The notes: generated by a model from the letters alone, not told the origin. A stretch of 64,000 bases of DNA from Telmatactis stephensoni (GCA_029948255.1 JALIZF010001869.1:434001-498000), one strand, 5' to 3'; numbered from the stretch's first letter, positions 1-11,843 are shown. Made by a program: numbers and translations.

Positions 1-56
1 AGACATTTATTCAATTTTAATTTTTATCACTGCTCCGACATTAATAAAAAATCTAA

Positions 57-226
57 TAGTTGACTTCTGAGATACACTTTGCTTGCCATATACAAAGGAA
101 TCAAAGTGAGGCTACGTGTTTAAAGCTCAGTCATTCGTAACAAGACAAAAGTTTTAGTATGTAGCCTAGTTCTAAATCCTTTGTATGTGGCAGGTGAAGC
201 ATATCTCAGAACTGGACTATTCCACT
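57..226. repeat. Short inverted-repeat element (MITE), family 1
   Basis: The left part (TTCTGAGATACACTTTGC, CATATACAAAGGA, GAGGCTACGTG) is mirrored at the right (TAGCCTAG, TCCTTTGTATGTGGC, GAAGCATATCTCAGAA). The same element recurs at the centre of the 8768-9312 palindrome and, interrupted, at 24545-24945. No ORF. The exact ends are not fixed. Confidence 0.65.
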
Positions 227-818
227 GTAGTTGGAAAATCAATACTTTGGATTATATAATTGATTATGATTTTATCAGAGCTGACAAGCTTAATTTTTGA
301 TTTAAAAATATCCACCCAAGTTTAATTGTAATTTAAATGGACTGTTCCTTGTACTTATTGACTGAGTGAGAGGGCCATATGGGAAAATATGTGGCAAAAT
401 ATCAGGGTCAAATGACAAAGAGACAGATATTTTAACATCTGGTCCAATCTAACTTGATCAATAAACATTGTTATCATATGACCTGATTTTTCTGTTTTGA
501 AAAGTGCTAAAATACCCTGTAGCACAAAAAATATAATAGCACGCAGGAATGAGCAGGGCCGGACAGGTTTTATGGCCTGCTCATGCAAAGCCATCTGGCT
601 CCAATTACGTCATCTTTTCTGAAAGTTTTAGTAAGAGCGTGCAAGTCCGGCCGTATGGGTCATATGATAATAAAAGTTATTTTGCATGCAAAAGTAAGTG
701 GCAAGTAGGGCAATAGGACCCTACTGAAAATTGTCTTTGCAAGTAGGCTCCCTTTTTGAATATCATTATCACATGCACTGCAGTTTAGTTTATGTAAATT
801 ATCCATTGCCTTCTAACA

Positions 819-980
819 GGGGCAGGTTTAGGAAAGGGTGTACACACCACTCTGAGGTGTATTTGTGCCCTTTTTTCTCAATACTTTTCCAAAATATGCT
901 CTGGATTCTCTAGGCAGTTTTGGGTTTCTATAATGCTGCACCACTCGTGAAGGATCCTGGATCTGTCCTGCTTCCAAGGA
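819..980 (+). repeat. Interspersed repeat (GGGGCGGATTTAGGGG family), diverged copy
   Basis: It starts AGGGGCAGGTTTAGG and GGGTGTACACACC, contains CCTTTTTTCTCAATACTTTTCCA, and ends GGATCCTGGATCTG. Related copies are at 60805-60988 and, split by a nested element, at 30518-30860. Non-coding. Confidence 0.55.
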
Positions 981-1977
981 TCTTTCAAGTCATTCAGCTT
1001 GTATTCATTTTGCTACCTGCAATTGAATATTGATGCCAAGTTTCTGACTACCCTAGTTATCCCGTGCAATATTAGCAAAACATTTGTCAGGGCTAAACAT
1101 TCCCAACTAGATGTAATAATCATGATATTTGACCAAGACAGCAGAATTTCAAGGCTTTGGATTTTAAACCTCATGTTAGATATCAAAAATAAAAAAGACA
1201 GCTTGGTTTTGCTAGTTACTGATTTAAACATCACATTTGTAAGTAACTTACTTGGCCTCAACAGTGCTTGCTCAATGGTCCTGTTTACTGTGAGATTGAT
1301 ACAGCACTGAGATGGTATTTTGCTTGAAAAGTGATGTATCTCTAGTGAAAACTTCAGCAATAGTTAAAACATATTTAAAGAGTGGCAAGAAAAGATGGCT
1401 TTGTTTTAGCTTATAAATATTTATTCCTCAAGTTTTTCTTAGTAAGAGAGAAAATAATATTAACTTATAAGAAACTTGATATAATATGGGTTACAGTGTT
1501 AGTTTAGTGGTAGAAGGAAATATAATATAAAAAAATAAAGAAGTTGCCGAAGTGTCCCCTTGTCATAGTGTTATTGTTTTAATATAAATGACTTGTATGT
1601 ATACATTTAATGAGTATGAGAGTTTAAGTGGTTGGTTACAGTAAGGGCAAACAAACTGTGAACACTTCAAGTTTTTTGTCACTTTTAAAATGTATCCCTT
1701 GAGCCATTGGTCTGGAAATACTACTCATTTTGATCACTTGGTGTATCTGAATGCAATGATTCATTTAAGACCGGAAGTGCATGGTGTGCTTGTTGACAAG
1801 TTATTCTAACTCCAAGTTCAAAGGTTGTTTATTTCCACAATATTATATTACATTTTTGATATATACAATATTATATCTTAAGTTATTTAAATAGATACAT
1901 GGAGGATGCAAAATAACAACCTTAGGAGTTACACAAGCTTTTGCAACTTAAGAAACAAGAAGGAAAAATTAAAAGGC

Positions 1978-2382
1978 CCGGGGGGGGGGGGGGGGGGGGA
2001 CTCCATTGTAAAAGGATCGGGCATGCATGCTTGTCATATCTCTTAGGATAAGAATCAGCGATTTGGTATCTTTTAGGGTGTTAAAATTGAAGTTTACAGT
2101 TTTAGCATTTCCTGGTATCTTTTAGGGTATCAAAAGAGGCAATTGCTTATTATCTTGTTCTCAAATGGAAGAAATTTGCCCAACAAAAGCATGTTGACCA
2201 TCCAATTTTGTGTTCATAATAATAATGTTCATTAGCTTGTTATCGCTGGTATCTCTTAGGGGTTAAAAAATTGTCTGGCCATGCCCTTTTAAAAAGACTG
2301 GTATCTTTTAGGGGTATTTTTGAAAATTTCCGATGAGCATACCTGATCCTTTTACAATGGATCCCAACCCCCCCGGGGGTTG
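1978..2382. repeat. Iterated-phrase inverted-repeat element, family A
   Basis: It begins with a long G run followed by ACTCCATTGTAAAAGGATCG and ends with the inverted form (GATCCTTTTACAATGGATCC plus a C run). The interior repeats the phrase GGTATCTTTTAGGG at least five times with slight changes. An inverted-orientation copy is at 43800-44166 and a fragment at about 51222-51280. Confidence 0.75.
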
Positions 2383-4526
2383 AAAGGGCCACATAACACT
2401 AATATGGTCTCTTGGTAAAACAAGTGTATTTCAGTGGTGATCCTTTAATTGCTACTAATGGAATGATTGATGAGAAATATAATTTTCTCCTCTCAATCTG
2501 AATAAGTCCTACCTCCCAAAAAGGCTCCCAGCTGTCTATGGAGTCAATTTTTTAGGAGCTTTCAGGTCAAATAAGCATACTGTATGGGTGGGAGAGGAGA
2601 GAAATCCTTTAGTGTGCAGACTCTTTGTAAGTTGTAATTTTATTTATTATATATATATTCCCATTGATTTGAAATGAAATGTGGTAACTGAAAAACCCAT
2701 GTCATTTCACAAATTTGTTCCTTTATCTATAACCTTTTGTCACCAGAAAACTAGCACAGTCATTGAAAGAGAATTATTGCCGCTTCACTCAGAATTATCT
2801 TGAATAAAATGAAAGTTTGAGGAAGTAAAGAATTATTTCCGGTTCTTTACTCACCCCTCCCCCATGCGAGAACCATCTACTCAGTGGAGTGAGGAGCGTC
2901 TAAATTTGACCCAAAGGGTGTCTTCTTCATGTTTGTTTGTTTGCACGATCTCATTGTTCAATGAGGAGTATTTTCCGCTTGTAAAAGGACGAAATCCATG
3001 CACTACTGTCAAGGTAAATAATATTTATAATCTAGGTTAGCTAATGTAACCATTTTAGCCAACTATTAGATTTTCGTTTGAAGTAGAAAAGGGCGAAAGA
3101 AACCGACATTGTTGTGTGTCACATCAGATGGGTGGATGAGCCCTGGAAAATGAAGCGAATTTGACTTTGAATTAGTATAAAAAACTTCTTCGATCAGTTT
3201 GCAAGGGAACTTTGGTTATTTTATGCACAGGACAAGCGTCTAAGATACTTTTACCGTGTATAATTGTATACGTTTGGAGCGTTTGGGCCTGCAGCATTTG
3301 CTCTCAGCGAAACCCTCTCAGAATGTCTTAGGTGATCTCTGACTCGGCTTTGCTCCATATTTTGAATTCTCCATTGTGGTTATTCACGAGTTTCACTTCT
3401 GAGGAATAACTATAGAATGCCCCGCAAATGATATTTATGTCGTCGATCTTTTTGAAAACGACGCAGAAACACAATAGGATGAATATATAGGTTTATGTTG
3501 GTCATTCTTGGCCTGACTTCCCAATAAAACTAGTCTTAAAGTCACACATTTCTAGATGTTGGATAGAAAAATTTGATTGTGTCTCTTTGTAGTCTTGTAT
3601 TTTTAAAGATTTAAATATAATTTTATTGATAAAACTTGCTTTATAGTATGTACAGCACAATATGGACAGCTATAAGGTTGATATTATGAACAGGTGTAGC
3701 AGTGTCAACAAGGCAGATGTCAGAGTGTCCAACCTATAATGCTGCATATATAACCTATATTGCTGGATTGAGATAACAAGGGGAATTAGAACATTTTGAA
3801 AACTAGAAGACTTTGAAATATGGAGGCCCAGAAACACCATTTCCAGGACTTTCAGACAAATGTTTCTGTCAAAAAGGCTTGGTAAATCAATCACCATTTT
3901 AGGCTTGTTTCCCATAAAATGGGTATTTCAATATTAAAGTTCTAATATAAAATCCTATAATTCCTTTAACAATCTCCCAAATCAGGATTTTCCTATCCCG
4001 ACCAAAGGTTGTATTGGGATTTGGGAGTTTTAAGCAAAATTGTGTCAGACAATCCCAATGAAATCAGGATAGCTATAGCTTATAACTATTAAGCTCTCAT
4101 CTGCAATAGTTTATTCATATCAAAGTGTGCTCTTGGTCTCTCATGTATGCCAACAGATACAAGGAGCGTTGCATGATAAGACAGCACAAGCAATACAATA
4201 TAAATTATATAACTCACACAGGAGCTACATGTATTGGTATAAATGTCACCTTTTTCAGAAACGGTCCAATTTTTGAACCTCGAAAACCTTTCCATTTTTA
4301 TTAGCAAAGGTTTGTGCAATTTTGAACTCTTTGAAATTTTATTCCAAATTGCACTCAACTATACAAAGCTGATATTGCACAAATCACAACAGGAGTATAA
4401 AGCAATGAGTGTACTATTGGCTTTTAGGGATATATTCAAATAATTTGCAATTATCAAGTCTGACCAATGATTGTTTGCAAAGCAAAAGAAAAAATTATAC
4501 AGAACAGCAATTAACATTCTGTACAT

Positions 4527-4640
4527 GTTATGGTTCAATTTTTATTTTCCTTTGTTTTTGTGTATGGTAATGTATGATAATGAGTATAAAACAAAGGAAA
4601 ATATAATTGAAACCAATTGTAAATTCAAACCATAACATAT
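4527..4640. repeat. Inverted-repeat element
   Basis: The arms are ATGTTATGGTT...TTTTCCTTTGTTTT on the left and AAAACAAAGGAAAA...AACCATAACAT on the right, with about 30 bases between them. Non-autonomous, no ORF. Confidence 0.6.
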
Positions 4641-4696
4641 TGGGGAATAGAGAGACACTGATCAAAATATCTATTTAAGCAATATAAAACGCGCGC

Positions 4697-4850
4697 GCAT
4701 GTCTCTGTACTGTGATATAAACACGATGGAAGATATAGAGCAAGAGAAAAGCAAGATTAGGAACAGGAGGCATAGCCAAGTGTTTCTCATTACTTTTCGA
4801 GTGCTCTACATCTTCCAGAGTGTTTATATCACAGTACAGAGACACAAACG
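4697..4850. repeat. Hairpin repeat with 35-bp arms
   Basis: CATGTCTCTGTACTGTGATA (from 4698), followed by TAAACAC, is mirrored by GTGTTTATATCACAGTACAG ending near 4842. A third, diverged direct copy of the arm starts at about 4901. Outside it, TTGGGGAATAG (4640) and CTATTCCCCAA (5010-5020) suggest a larger enclosing inverted-repeat element. Confidence 0.6.
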
Positions 4851-5127
4851 ATCGTTTTATATTGCTTTTATAGAATATTTTTTGACATTTTTGAGCGAGC
4901 CATGTCTCTGTCCTCTGATATAAACATGGTAGCCAGCCAATCAGCGTGTGCGTTATATCTCAAATATTTTATAATAAGGCAAGATGCAGTGCTTGAACTC
5001 ACTCTGAGGCTATTCCCCAATTTATTTTTATTTTCCAAATAGTGGCTTCTGACTTCATTTTGTGGTTTAAACCATGGAATTTTTTTACATTTTTTATTTT
5101 ATCAATAGAGTTTTGCATGATCACAAA

Positions 5128-5822
5128 ACATTCCATGGTATACACTTACTTCTAAAAATGCTAACGCAGTCCAAAGCAACAAGCATCAAGCCAAGACTGA
5201 AGTGAATGCTAGTTTGTGCTCAAATCAGACCCCCCCAGGGGGTGTACTCCCATATATTTGCTATACGGGTATATGTGCCACTGGATAGGGTATGGTTTTT
5301 GGCCCTGCTGTCTTAAACAGGGTATACAATTTACCCAAAATTGTCTTAAACAGGATCTATAATTCTGAAAAGAGATTGCAAGCCATATCATGTTTTTGTG
5401 TAAAATACTCCAAAAAGCAACTCACCGTAGATATCATAATTGGCTCTGTTATCTCTTTCGCAGCCATTTTTCATCATTAAAAGGGACTACTATACCCTGT
5501 TACGTATCTTAAATAGGGTCGATTTTTTTCTCATTTGTCTAGAACGGGGTATGATTTTTTCACTTTCGAGTGTCTTAAACAGGGTCAGGTTTCTAGAACT
5601 GCGGCGGCACACCCCTATCCAAAACGGGGTTGAGTACCCCCCTCCCCCCCTCAGACTTGCTATCAACAGAATTGAGTCCTTATATTAACAAGCACATGAA
5701 AATGCTCACATTTTGTAATTAGTTTGATCTATAGAAACCAGAATACATTACCAACATATATACAGCATTCATTTTGGTCTTGCCTTGATGCTTGTTGCTT
5801 TAAGTGTATACTCATTCCATGG
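5128..5822. repeat. MITE (family J) with a second element inserted in it
   Basis: The outer arms are CCATGGTATACACTTA and CAAAGCAACAAGCATCAAGC on the left, and GCTTGATGCTTGTTGC-type sequence and TAAGTGTATAC on the right (5770-5822). The second copy of family J is at 14180-14630. Between about 5222 and 5660 sits a C/G-run-bounded element whose interior repeats CTTAAACAGGGT (family B; another copy at 62820-63180). This is a nested insertion. Confidence 0.65.
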
Positions 5823-6140
5823 TCATGTAGATACATACACATTTATGCATTGCATCTTTCCATAAACTTTTCCAGTTCTGAGTGACAATTTCCTTGCATT
5901 CCAATATTTCCATATTATTTTATTTGCATGTAGACAACAATCAGTATGCTGTTCATATTGATTATTGTTATGCAGGCAGATAAATATATATTAATGATCT
6001 ATTAATTTTTAATTAATGGCAGGATAATAAGAAAATAAATGATAGTGATGGTAGTTGATAATGATGACAATGATAAATATAAATTTTCTAATGTTATTGG
6101 TTTTCTCGCTACTTTAGTTCCCTAAAGTACAGACACAATC

Positions 6141-8012
6141 ATGGCTCAATTAGACGCTAGTACAATCGACAAATTTCATGTCCAAAACAATGATGAAGAA
6201 ATTCTTCAATACCTTTTAGCCTGGGAAGACGAGGAAAACAGGTTTGCCAACGAAGCCGAAAAGGAGAAATTACTTCTTAAAAAAGAGGTCGTCGATGCAT
6301 ATACATCTAGATTGGAGTACGAACAGAATGTTTTCGAGTCTGACGAAAGGAAACAGCTACTGCAACAAGAAAGAGATGAAGCTGCAAGGATCAGGCAGTT
6401 GTATGCGGAGGAGAACAAGAGAAGAATTGCAGCACACAACGCAGAAAGGAAAGCCTTCATGGAAAACCAGAAGAAGATTTACGATTCATTGTCAGAAAGC
6501 GAGAAGGAGAAAGCAAATAAAGTCGAACAAAGGAGGCTTGAAGCGCTCGCCAAGACGAAGGAGGCTTATCAGAAAAGAATAGAGGAAGAAAACCAAAAGA
6601 AAACCAAATTTGAAGTAAAAAGAACTGAAAAAGAACAGAAAATCATTTCAAACACTGTGAGAGGCCTGGAAGAAGAAGACCAAAAAGCAACAACAAAAAT
6701 AAAACAGCGCCAAGAAAAGCAAAAGCTGTTTCAAGATCAAGCCGTGGAAAGAGAAAAGTTGGAACTTGAGAAAGCCTCTAAAAAGCTAGAATCTCATGAA
6801 AATTACCTGGCAAAGTTAAAAGACGAGGAAGCGAAATATTTCAACCAAATGCAAGAAACAAAGAAAAACGCCGACATTCGAAGTAAAGAGAGACAGAAGT
6901 CTTGGGAAGAACAGAAGCAAGAAAGAGACGAGGAGATGGTTGCAAAGCTGAATGCTAAAAAACATGAACAAGAATTAAAGCGCAACGATGAAATTCAAGC
7001 CAGAGAAGAGCTTGAAGCAGAAGTTTCCAATCTAGAACTGGAGAAAATAATCGAGGCCAAATCGTTGCACAAGAAAGAACTAGAGTCAATTGCTTTGGAT
7101 AAAGTCCTTGAAACTGAAGAAGTCAAGAGAAAGAGAGCTGAGTCAGCCAAAACAACATTCAAGACACAAAGAGAAGAAGCAGCGAAAGCTAGAATGGAAC
7201 TAGAACAAGAGATTCATAGTCGAGAACAAAGAAACAGACAAGAAAAACTTTCCAAGTTACAGAATGAATGGAGCGATTATGTCAAAGAATTAAATCAAAG
7301 AGGAATCGAAAAGTCTCAGCGAGATGCCGAAAAACTCAAAGCTGTTGAACAACAAAGAAAAGAAGAAGAAAAAAGAACCTTTGAAATCGCAGAGAGACGC
7401 AAAGCTGAGCTGCAACAACGACACAAAGAAGAAGAAGAAGCGCGCGCGAAAGCAGAGAGAGAAATGAATATACATGAAAGTGAAAAGTTTGGTCTTCGTC
7501 GTTCCAAAGACGAAGCCCAGCGTCTTCTACAATTGCAAAATGAACACATGCAAAAGGAAGAGAGCAAAAGAGAAGAAGCAGAACGGGAACGAATGGAGGA
7601 GCTTGGAAAGCGTGACGAACTTGAGGAAGCACGGAGACAAACAGAGCTTGCACGTATCACTGAAGGCGAGAAGGCAAGACTTCAAGCTTGTAAAGACACA
7701 GCACAAAAGAACATGGAGTTTCTGGAACAGCAGTCCAAACGGTTGACTGAAAAAACGCAACGCGACGCAGACAAAGACCGAGAAGTTTTTGAAAAAATGC
7801 AACGAGAAGAAGAAGGCAAAAGGGCTCAAGGAGCTGAAAACAGAAAAGAACACATTGAAGTTTTTCAAAGGAACATAGAACAAGCTGGAGAGGTGGAATC
7901 GAGAATGTTACAAGAGAACGTTGCCAAGAGAAATGAGATTATTGGCGAGTGGGCTGACCAGTTAGAAGTGTACGAAGATGAGCCTTCATCCAAAAAATGT
8001 ATCATACAATAG
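6141..8012 (+). CDS. Single-exon long coiled-coil protein with C-terminal CaaX box
   Basis: The ORF encodes 623 aa with no visible intron. I do not recognise the family. Residues about 40-610 are almost continuous Glu/Lys/Arg/Gln-rich heptad-like sequence with very few Pro or Gly, so a long alpha-helical coiled coil is expected. The first 35 residues are less charged (LQYLLAWEDEENRF). The last residues, SSKKCIIQ, form a CaaX box; Gln in the last position is the type normally farnesylated, and two lysines precede it, so attachment to a membrane is plausible. There is no signal peptide or membrane segment. The start is the first ATG of the frame, in good context (ATCATGG), with an acceptor-like CTACTTTAG 23 bases upstream that would allow an upstream untranslated exon. 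The generic composition makes similarity to trichohyalin- or cilia-type coiled coils uninformative. Confidence 0.8.
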   Translation: MAQLDASTIDKFHVQNNDEEILQYLLAWEDEENRFANEAEKEKLLLKKEVVDAYTSRLEYEQNVFESDERKQLLQQERDEAARIRQLYAEENKRRIAAHNAERKAFMENQKKIYDSLSESEKEKANKVEQRRLEALAKTKEAYQKRIEEENQKKTKFEVKRTEKEQKIISNTVRGLEEEDQKATTKIKQRQEKQKLFQDQAVEREKLELEKASKKLESHENYLAKLKDEEAKYFNQMQETKKNADIRSKERQKSWEEQKQERDEEMVAKLNAKKHEQELKRNDEIQAREELEAEVSNLELEKIIEAKSLHKKELESIALDKVLETEEVKRKRAESAKTTFKTQREEAAKARMELEQEIHSREQRNRQEKLSKLQNEWSDYVKELNQRGIEKSQRDAEKLKAVEQQRKEEEKRTFEIAERRKAELQQRHKEEEEARAKAEREMNIHESEKFGLRRSKDEAQRLLQLQNEHMQKEESKREEAERERMEELGKRDELEEARRQTELARITEGEKARLQACKDTAQKNMEFLEQQSKRLTEKTQRDADKDREVFEKMQREEEGKRAQGAENRKEHIEVFQRNIEQAGEVESRMLQENVAKRNEIIGEWADQLEVYEDEPSSKKCIIQ

Positions 8013-8245
8013 AGTTACTAGGCTTGGTTTTCTCAAATGACAGTAAGCAGAAGCGCTCCACGGCCAGTTTCTTAAATGGTACACGTCGTTTCTTAGGACT
8101 GGTTCAGACTAATGCTAAGAACTGACATTTACCATTTTAACTGAGAACTTTCCGTTCTGGCCGGCTGGTTTTATTAAATCCTGTACCCTCAGGCCACTGC
8201 TTATTCTGTCGTGAAAACCTGTGAAATGGAGTCAAGCTTTATATT

Positions 8246-8611
8246 TTAAGGTGGCTCGATATAGTTTTTTATTGACAATGCTTCCGTTTTTCATTGACAA
8301 TGCTTTCGTTTTTTAAATTTTTTGAATTTATCCTTAATTTTTTTGTTTTAGTTTGTAGTTTATTGTCCATATAGTCCCTTGTCTAGAGCTGCTCGAGTTC
8401 GAAATATATTTTAGAAAAATTGATTTCGGCCATCTTTGTTTACCGTCGCTATGGCAACACAAATCGAAGTGAAATAGACAAAAATATAAACTTTGACTTA
8501 AGTCCAGTAACTAGTGTAAAAACCGTTTTGGTTGGTCAAGAGTAAGTTGCTCAATTCGTGGAATGAAAAACGGAAGCATGGTCAATACAAAACTATATCG
8601 AGACACCTTAA
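8246..8611. repeat. Inverted-repeat element (MITE), about 366 bp
   Basis: The left end TTAAGGTGGCTCGATATAG plus ATGCTTCCGTTTTTCATT is mirrored at the right by AATGAAAAACGGAAGCATG and CTATATCGAGACACCTTAA. The phrase ATTGACAATGCTTCCGTTTT is repeated directly near the left end. No ORF. Flanks give no clear target duplication. Confidence 0.75.
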
Positions 8612-8767
8612 CCCAAGCAGAGCAACATATCCGGACTCAGTAAAGCACTTCTCAGTTAGCAGTGGTCGTTATTTCTCTCTCAAATGACATACCAGATGCG
8701 TCACTGAGTCTTTTCGTGTTGTTTTGCCAGCAAGGACTCGAGAACCGTTTATCGAAGGCCTGATACC

Positions 8768-9312
8768 CGTTTACGGGTATTGATATTTCTCAAAGCGCAC
8801 GTTCTTTTGCACTCCCGTAATTTTTCTCGTAAGTTAAAGGGCACGTTACGTCATCGAGTCTTTCGAAAAACCTTCCCACCAACTTTCTCAAATGCGCGCC
8901 AATTTAACCCACTTTGTCGTTAATTTACCGGCATTAAGTTGAAGAATGCTTCAGTAAATAGCCGACTTCCGAGATACACTTCACCCGCCACATACAAAGG
9001 ATTTAGAACGAGGCTACGTGGTAAAACTTTTGCCTTGCTACGAATGACTGAGCTTTATGCTCGTAGCCTCGTCTTGATTCCTTTGTGTGTGGCAAGTGAA
9101 GTGTATCTCGGAAGTCGGCTATTTACTGAAGCATTCTTCAACTTAATGCCGGTAAATTAACGACAAAGTGGGTTAAATTGGCGCGCATTTGAGAAAGTTG
9201 GTGGGAAGGTTTTTCGAAAGACTCGATGACGTAACGTGCCCTTTAACTTACGAGAAAAATTACGGGAGTGCAAAAGAACGTGCGCTTTGAGAAATATCAA
9301 TACCCGTAAACG
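8768..9312. repeat. 545-bp near-perfect palindrome centred on a family 1 MITE
   Basis: Bases 8768-9040 are the reverse complement of 9040-9312. Every position I compared obeys x + y = 18080 without an indel. The outer roughly 215 bp of each arm appear identical; differences are confined to the central 100 bp. The centre (about 8955-9125) is a copy of the MITE at 57-226. The flanking arm sequence is not part of that family, so unique DNA beside the MITE exists here in two inverted copies. Confidence 0.85.
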
Positions 9313-10219
9313 TTATCTGTTAAGTTACGGGCCCGTCCCAACGGAACACAAGGAGAGTTCTAAAAATGTCACCTGTTATACGAATGACGAGAATTGCTCT
9401 TTCGAGAGGCATACAGTTCCTGAGCTAAGCTAATGTGAACATAATCAAAGGACATCAATTTTCAATAATTTTGTAAGGCATGGCCATATGAATCCATGCC
9501 GTAACACCAAAGCAGTGTATGGTTGCGTTTACGTGGACAATTTCGTCCGGGCTGAGTGCGTCACGGCAATCGTTGCTTGATTTTCGGGTGAAAGTTTTAC
9601 AGATGACATGACAGTGAATCGCTCACGTAAACGCACTATAATCGTACGAATAAGTCGAATCTGGTGGTGTTTCTTCGACATACGTGCTTTTTTTGTGTGC
9701 TAACTCAATTTATCAGTCATATTCATATCTTATAAAGAAAATATTTAATGGTGCATTTATAAAGGTAATAACGGTAACTGAATCCACAATAAAGTGAGTG
9801 TTGATTATAGTAGTTCATTTGTAGGCTATAAGGTTCTTTTCAGACATCTGCTAATCCGAATTAAGTTTCAATTCCAATTGGCCTCCTTAAAGAAAGTGAG
9901 GAGTAAAGGTGCGTTTTTCGTCCCGCGCAGAGTACGTCCGAGTACAAGGCCAATCATTGTTTTCTTGCTGTTTACATGATTTTCCGGTGAGATGTCTTCG
10001 ACCTGGGACTATTTCATGCCTGTCTCCAGCAAGAACCGGGATGAAATTTAACCTGAGTTGAAATGTGACTCTCGTATGGGGTATGCATGAGTGTTTGCCG
10101 CTTGACATTCCGATCCCCTGGCTGAATGGGTGTGTTGCCCTGGTTGGTCACTCAACCCATGCACACTATATACGGTACGATTTTTGTCATGAATCTAATG
10201 CGAACCCCGTGCCTAGGCC

Positions 10220-10296
10220 TTAGATTTCAGCCGTCCGGGTTTGGTGCGCCCGCGATACTGATGGCGCACGAAACCCCGACGTCTGAAATCTGAGCT
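10220..10296. repeat. Short inverted-repeat element (about 80 bp), copy 1
   Basis: TTAGATTTCAGCCGTCCGGG...GCGCCCGCGATACT is mirrored by GCGCACGAAACCCCGACGTCTGAAATCTGA. The second copy is at 26669-26765, with arms ending CGTGCGCC and GCGATACT. Confidence 0.65.
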
Positions 10297-11027
10297 TACC
10301 CCGTGCCCTGCACCATTTTTTTCCAGATCCAGCCGTAGTGTGTGAATACAGACACCTATTCAAACTATGTATAGGCTTGTTCGAAACGTGAGAGCTGTAA
10401 AATTCGGACATTGTCTGTCTCGGGGACAGAGCTCGGTCAGCTTTTATAGGCGACGTGCAACAGCAACTCCATCATTTGCCCAACCCATGCAGAACTCTGT
10501 ATTATTCTATTTCTGCGCGCATCTATATTGCAGGGATGGACACACGGTTTAATCTTGTTTGTGCGCAACATTGTAGAAAGTTGCATCTTGTGCCCTGGTT
10601 TTGATAATACCAACTTTTTAAATTTGTTTATAACATAGCTACAATCTTACGCGCGCTTTATATTTTCTCTCGTGCGTCTTTAACGCCATGGGCGCGCGAC
10701 TTTCTGTTGTCTATTTGATAAATGGAGGCTGACCTCTTACGCGGAGTACTCTTCGTCTAGTGCTCGCAGTTGTTCGAAAGTGGGTTAGCATCTAACTCGA
10801 AAAACGCAAGTAAACTTTCAAGGGGATCTATGTTGGACTCACTCTTTCACAAATTTTGGTGTAGTGACTATCAGTGATCTGTACAGACAGCAACAGAACT
10901 TCCGCGCCCGAGTTCCTGAAAGCTCGATTAACTCTTAAGAAAATCATTCATTGTATCCTCCAGGATTAGCCAGGCAAGCCGGGCTTTCAAGAACCGGCCC
11001 AAGATAAGACACTGCCACCCTACCCAA

Positions 11028-11254
11028 TAAAGATGATGTCACACGGGTCGATTCGCAACAACGATTTTCCGCGCAACACTTGGTCCAATTGATAATTTTG
11101 TATTAAAAGTTTTTAATAACATTTGCAACATGTTTACTAAACAAAAATATTGCTAAAAATAGTTGCGCTTTGTAATTTCCACGGCATAAACTTTACTGGT
11201 CCATTGTTGCGGGGAAAATCGTTGTTGCGAATCTACCCGTGTAACATCACCTTA
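11028..11254. repeat. Inverted-repeat element (MITE), 227 bp
   Basis: TAAAGATGATGTCACACGGG and GATTCGCAACAACGATTTTC on the left are mirrored at the right by GAAAATCGTTGTTGCGAATC and CCCGTGTAACATCACCTTA. The arms are about 50 bp with few mismatches. AT-rich interior without an ORF. Confidence 0.75.
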
Positions 11255-11690
11255 AAACCACTTCACCAAATGACGATCAGTCACGTTCCATTTTTTAGAA
11301 AATCTCTATTTCTTATTCAGTAATTTGGTACAACATTGGTACAACGTTTACGTTTTATGAAATGTGGGATTCCTTTGTAATCACGTGATCAACAGCATGT
11401 GTTGAGTCAGTTCGTCACTTTACAATTTATGATCAGATAAGTATTCCATTTTGAAAGGGTTTATATTTTGTAGAAGGGAGAGGACAGAGACGACAATCTG
11501 TGCGAGGCAATTTCTTCTATTAGTCCTTTCAAAGTTAACGCTCGAATCAAGGGGTGTTTTGAGGGACGGCATTTTACTTTATTGTAGTAAGATACTTGTG
11601 AACATCGACGTCCTTTTGACTGTTCATTTCGACAGATGAAATCTTAAGTCTGTCCCTCAAAACAGTCCCATAATTCAACGCGATACCGAA

Positions 11691-11843
11691 ATGGCGAATA
11701 CAGTGAAATCATTCTCAGCGGACATAGAAGAAAGCTCGGGACAGAAAGAAGAAGTAGAAAAACCGGCACTGCTATTCGGTGGGGAATCAAGTAGAGAAGA
11801 AGTTACCGCTTTACAGAAATCGACCAACTTTCACTACTTGTAA
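11691..11843 (+). CDS. Doubtful short ORF, 50 aa, acidic
   Basis: An ATG in good context (GAAATGG) opens a 50-codon frame rich in Glu and Ser that ends CTTGTAA. It is followed at once by a repeat. It could be a first coding exon, a fragment of a dead element, or chance. GGTGTTTTGAGGGACGG (about 11550) and CTGTCCCTCAAAACAGTCC (about 11650) form an inverted repeat just upstream, which favours a mobile-element relic. No family recognised. Confidence 0.2.
   Translation: MANTVKSFSADIEESSGQKEEVEKPALLFGGESSREEVTALQKSTNFHYL

Larger units (their letters stand above)
1..6140. other. Repeat-rich non-coding region upstream of the coiled-coil gene
   Basis: No exon that I can support lies here: the open frames are short and of low complexity and resemble no family. 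The stretch is AT-rich and holds the repeat elements listed separately (57-226, 819-980, 1978-2382, 4527-4640, 4697-4850, 5128-5822). A possible untranslated first exon of the gene at 6141 ends near 3012 with the donor-like CAAG|GTAAAT, and an acceptor-like CTACTTTAG ends at 6117, 23 bases before the start codon. Both are guesses from consensus only. Confidence 0.5.

Noticed and set aside
7290..7883. Ser/Phe/Leu-rich frames on the minus strand across the coiled-coil gene
   Set aside because: Antisense shadows of a GAA/AAG-rich coding sequence.
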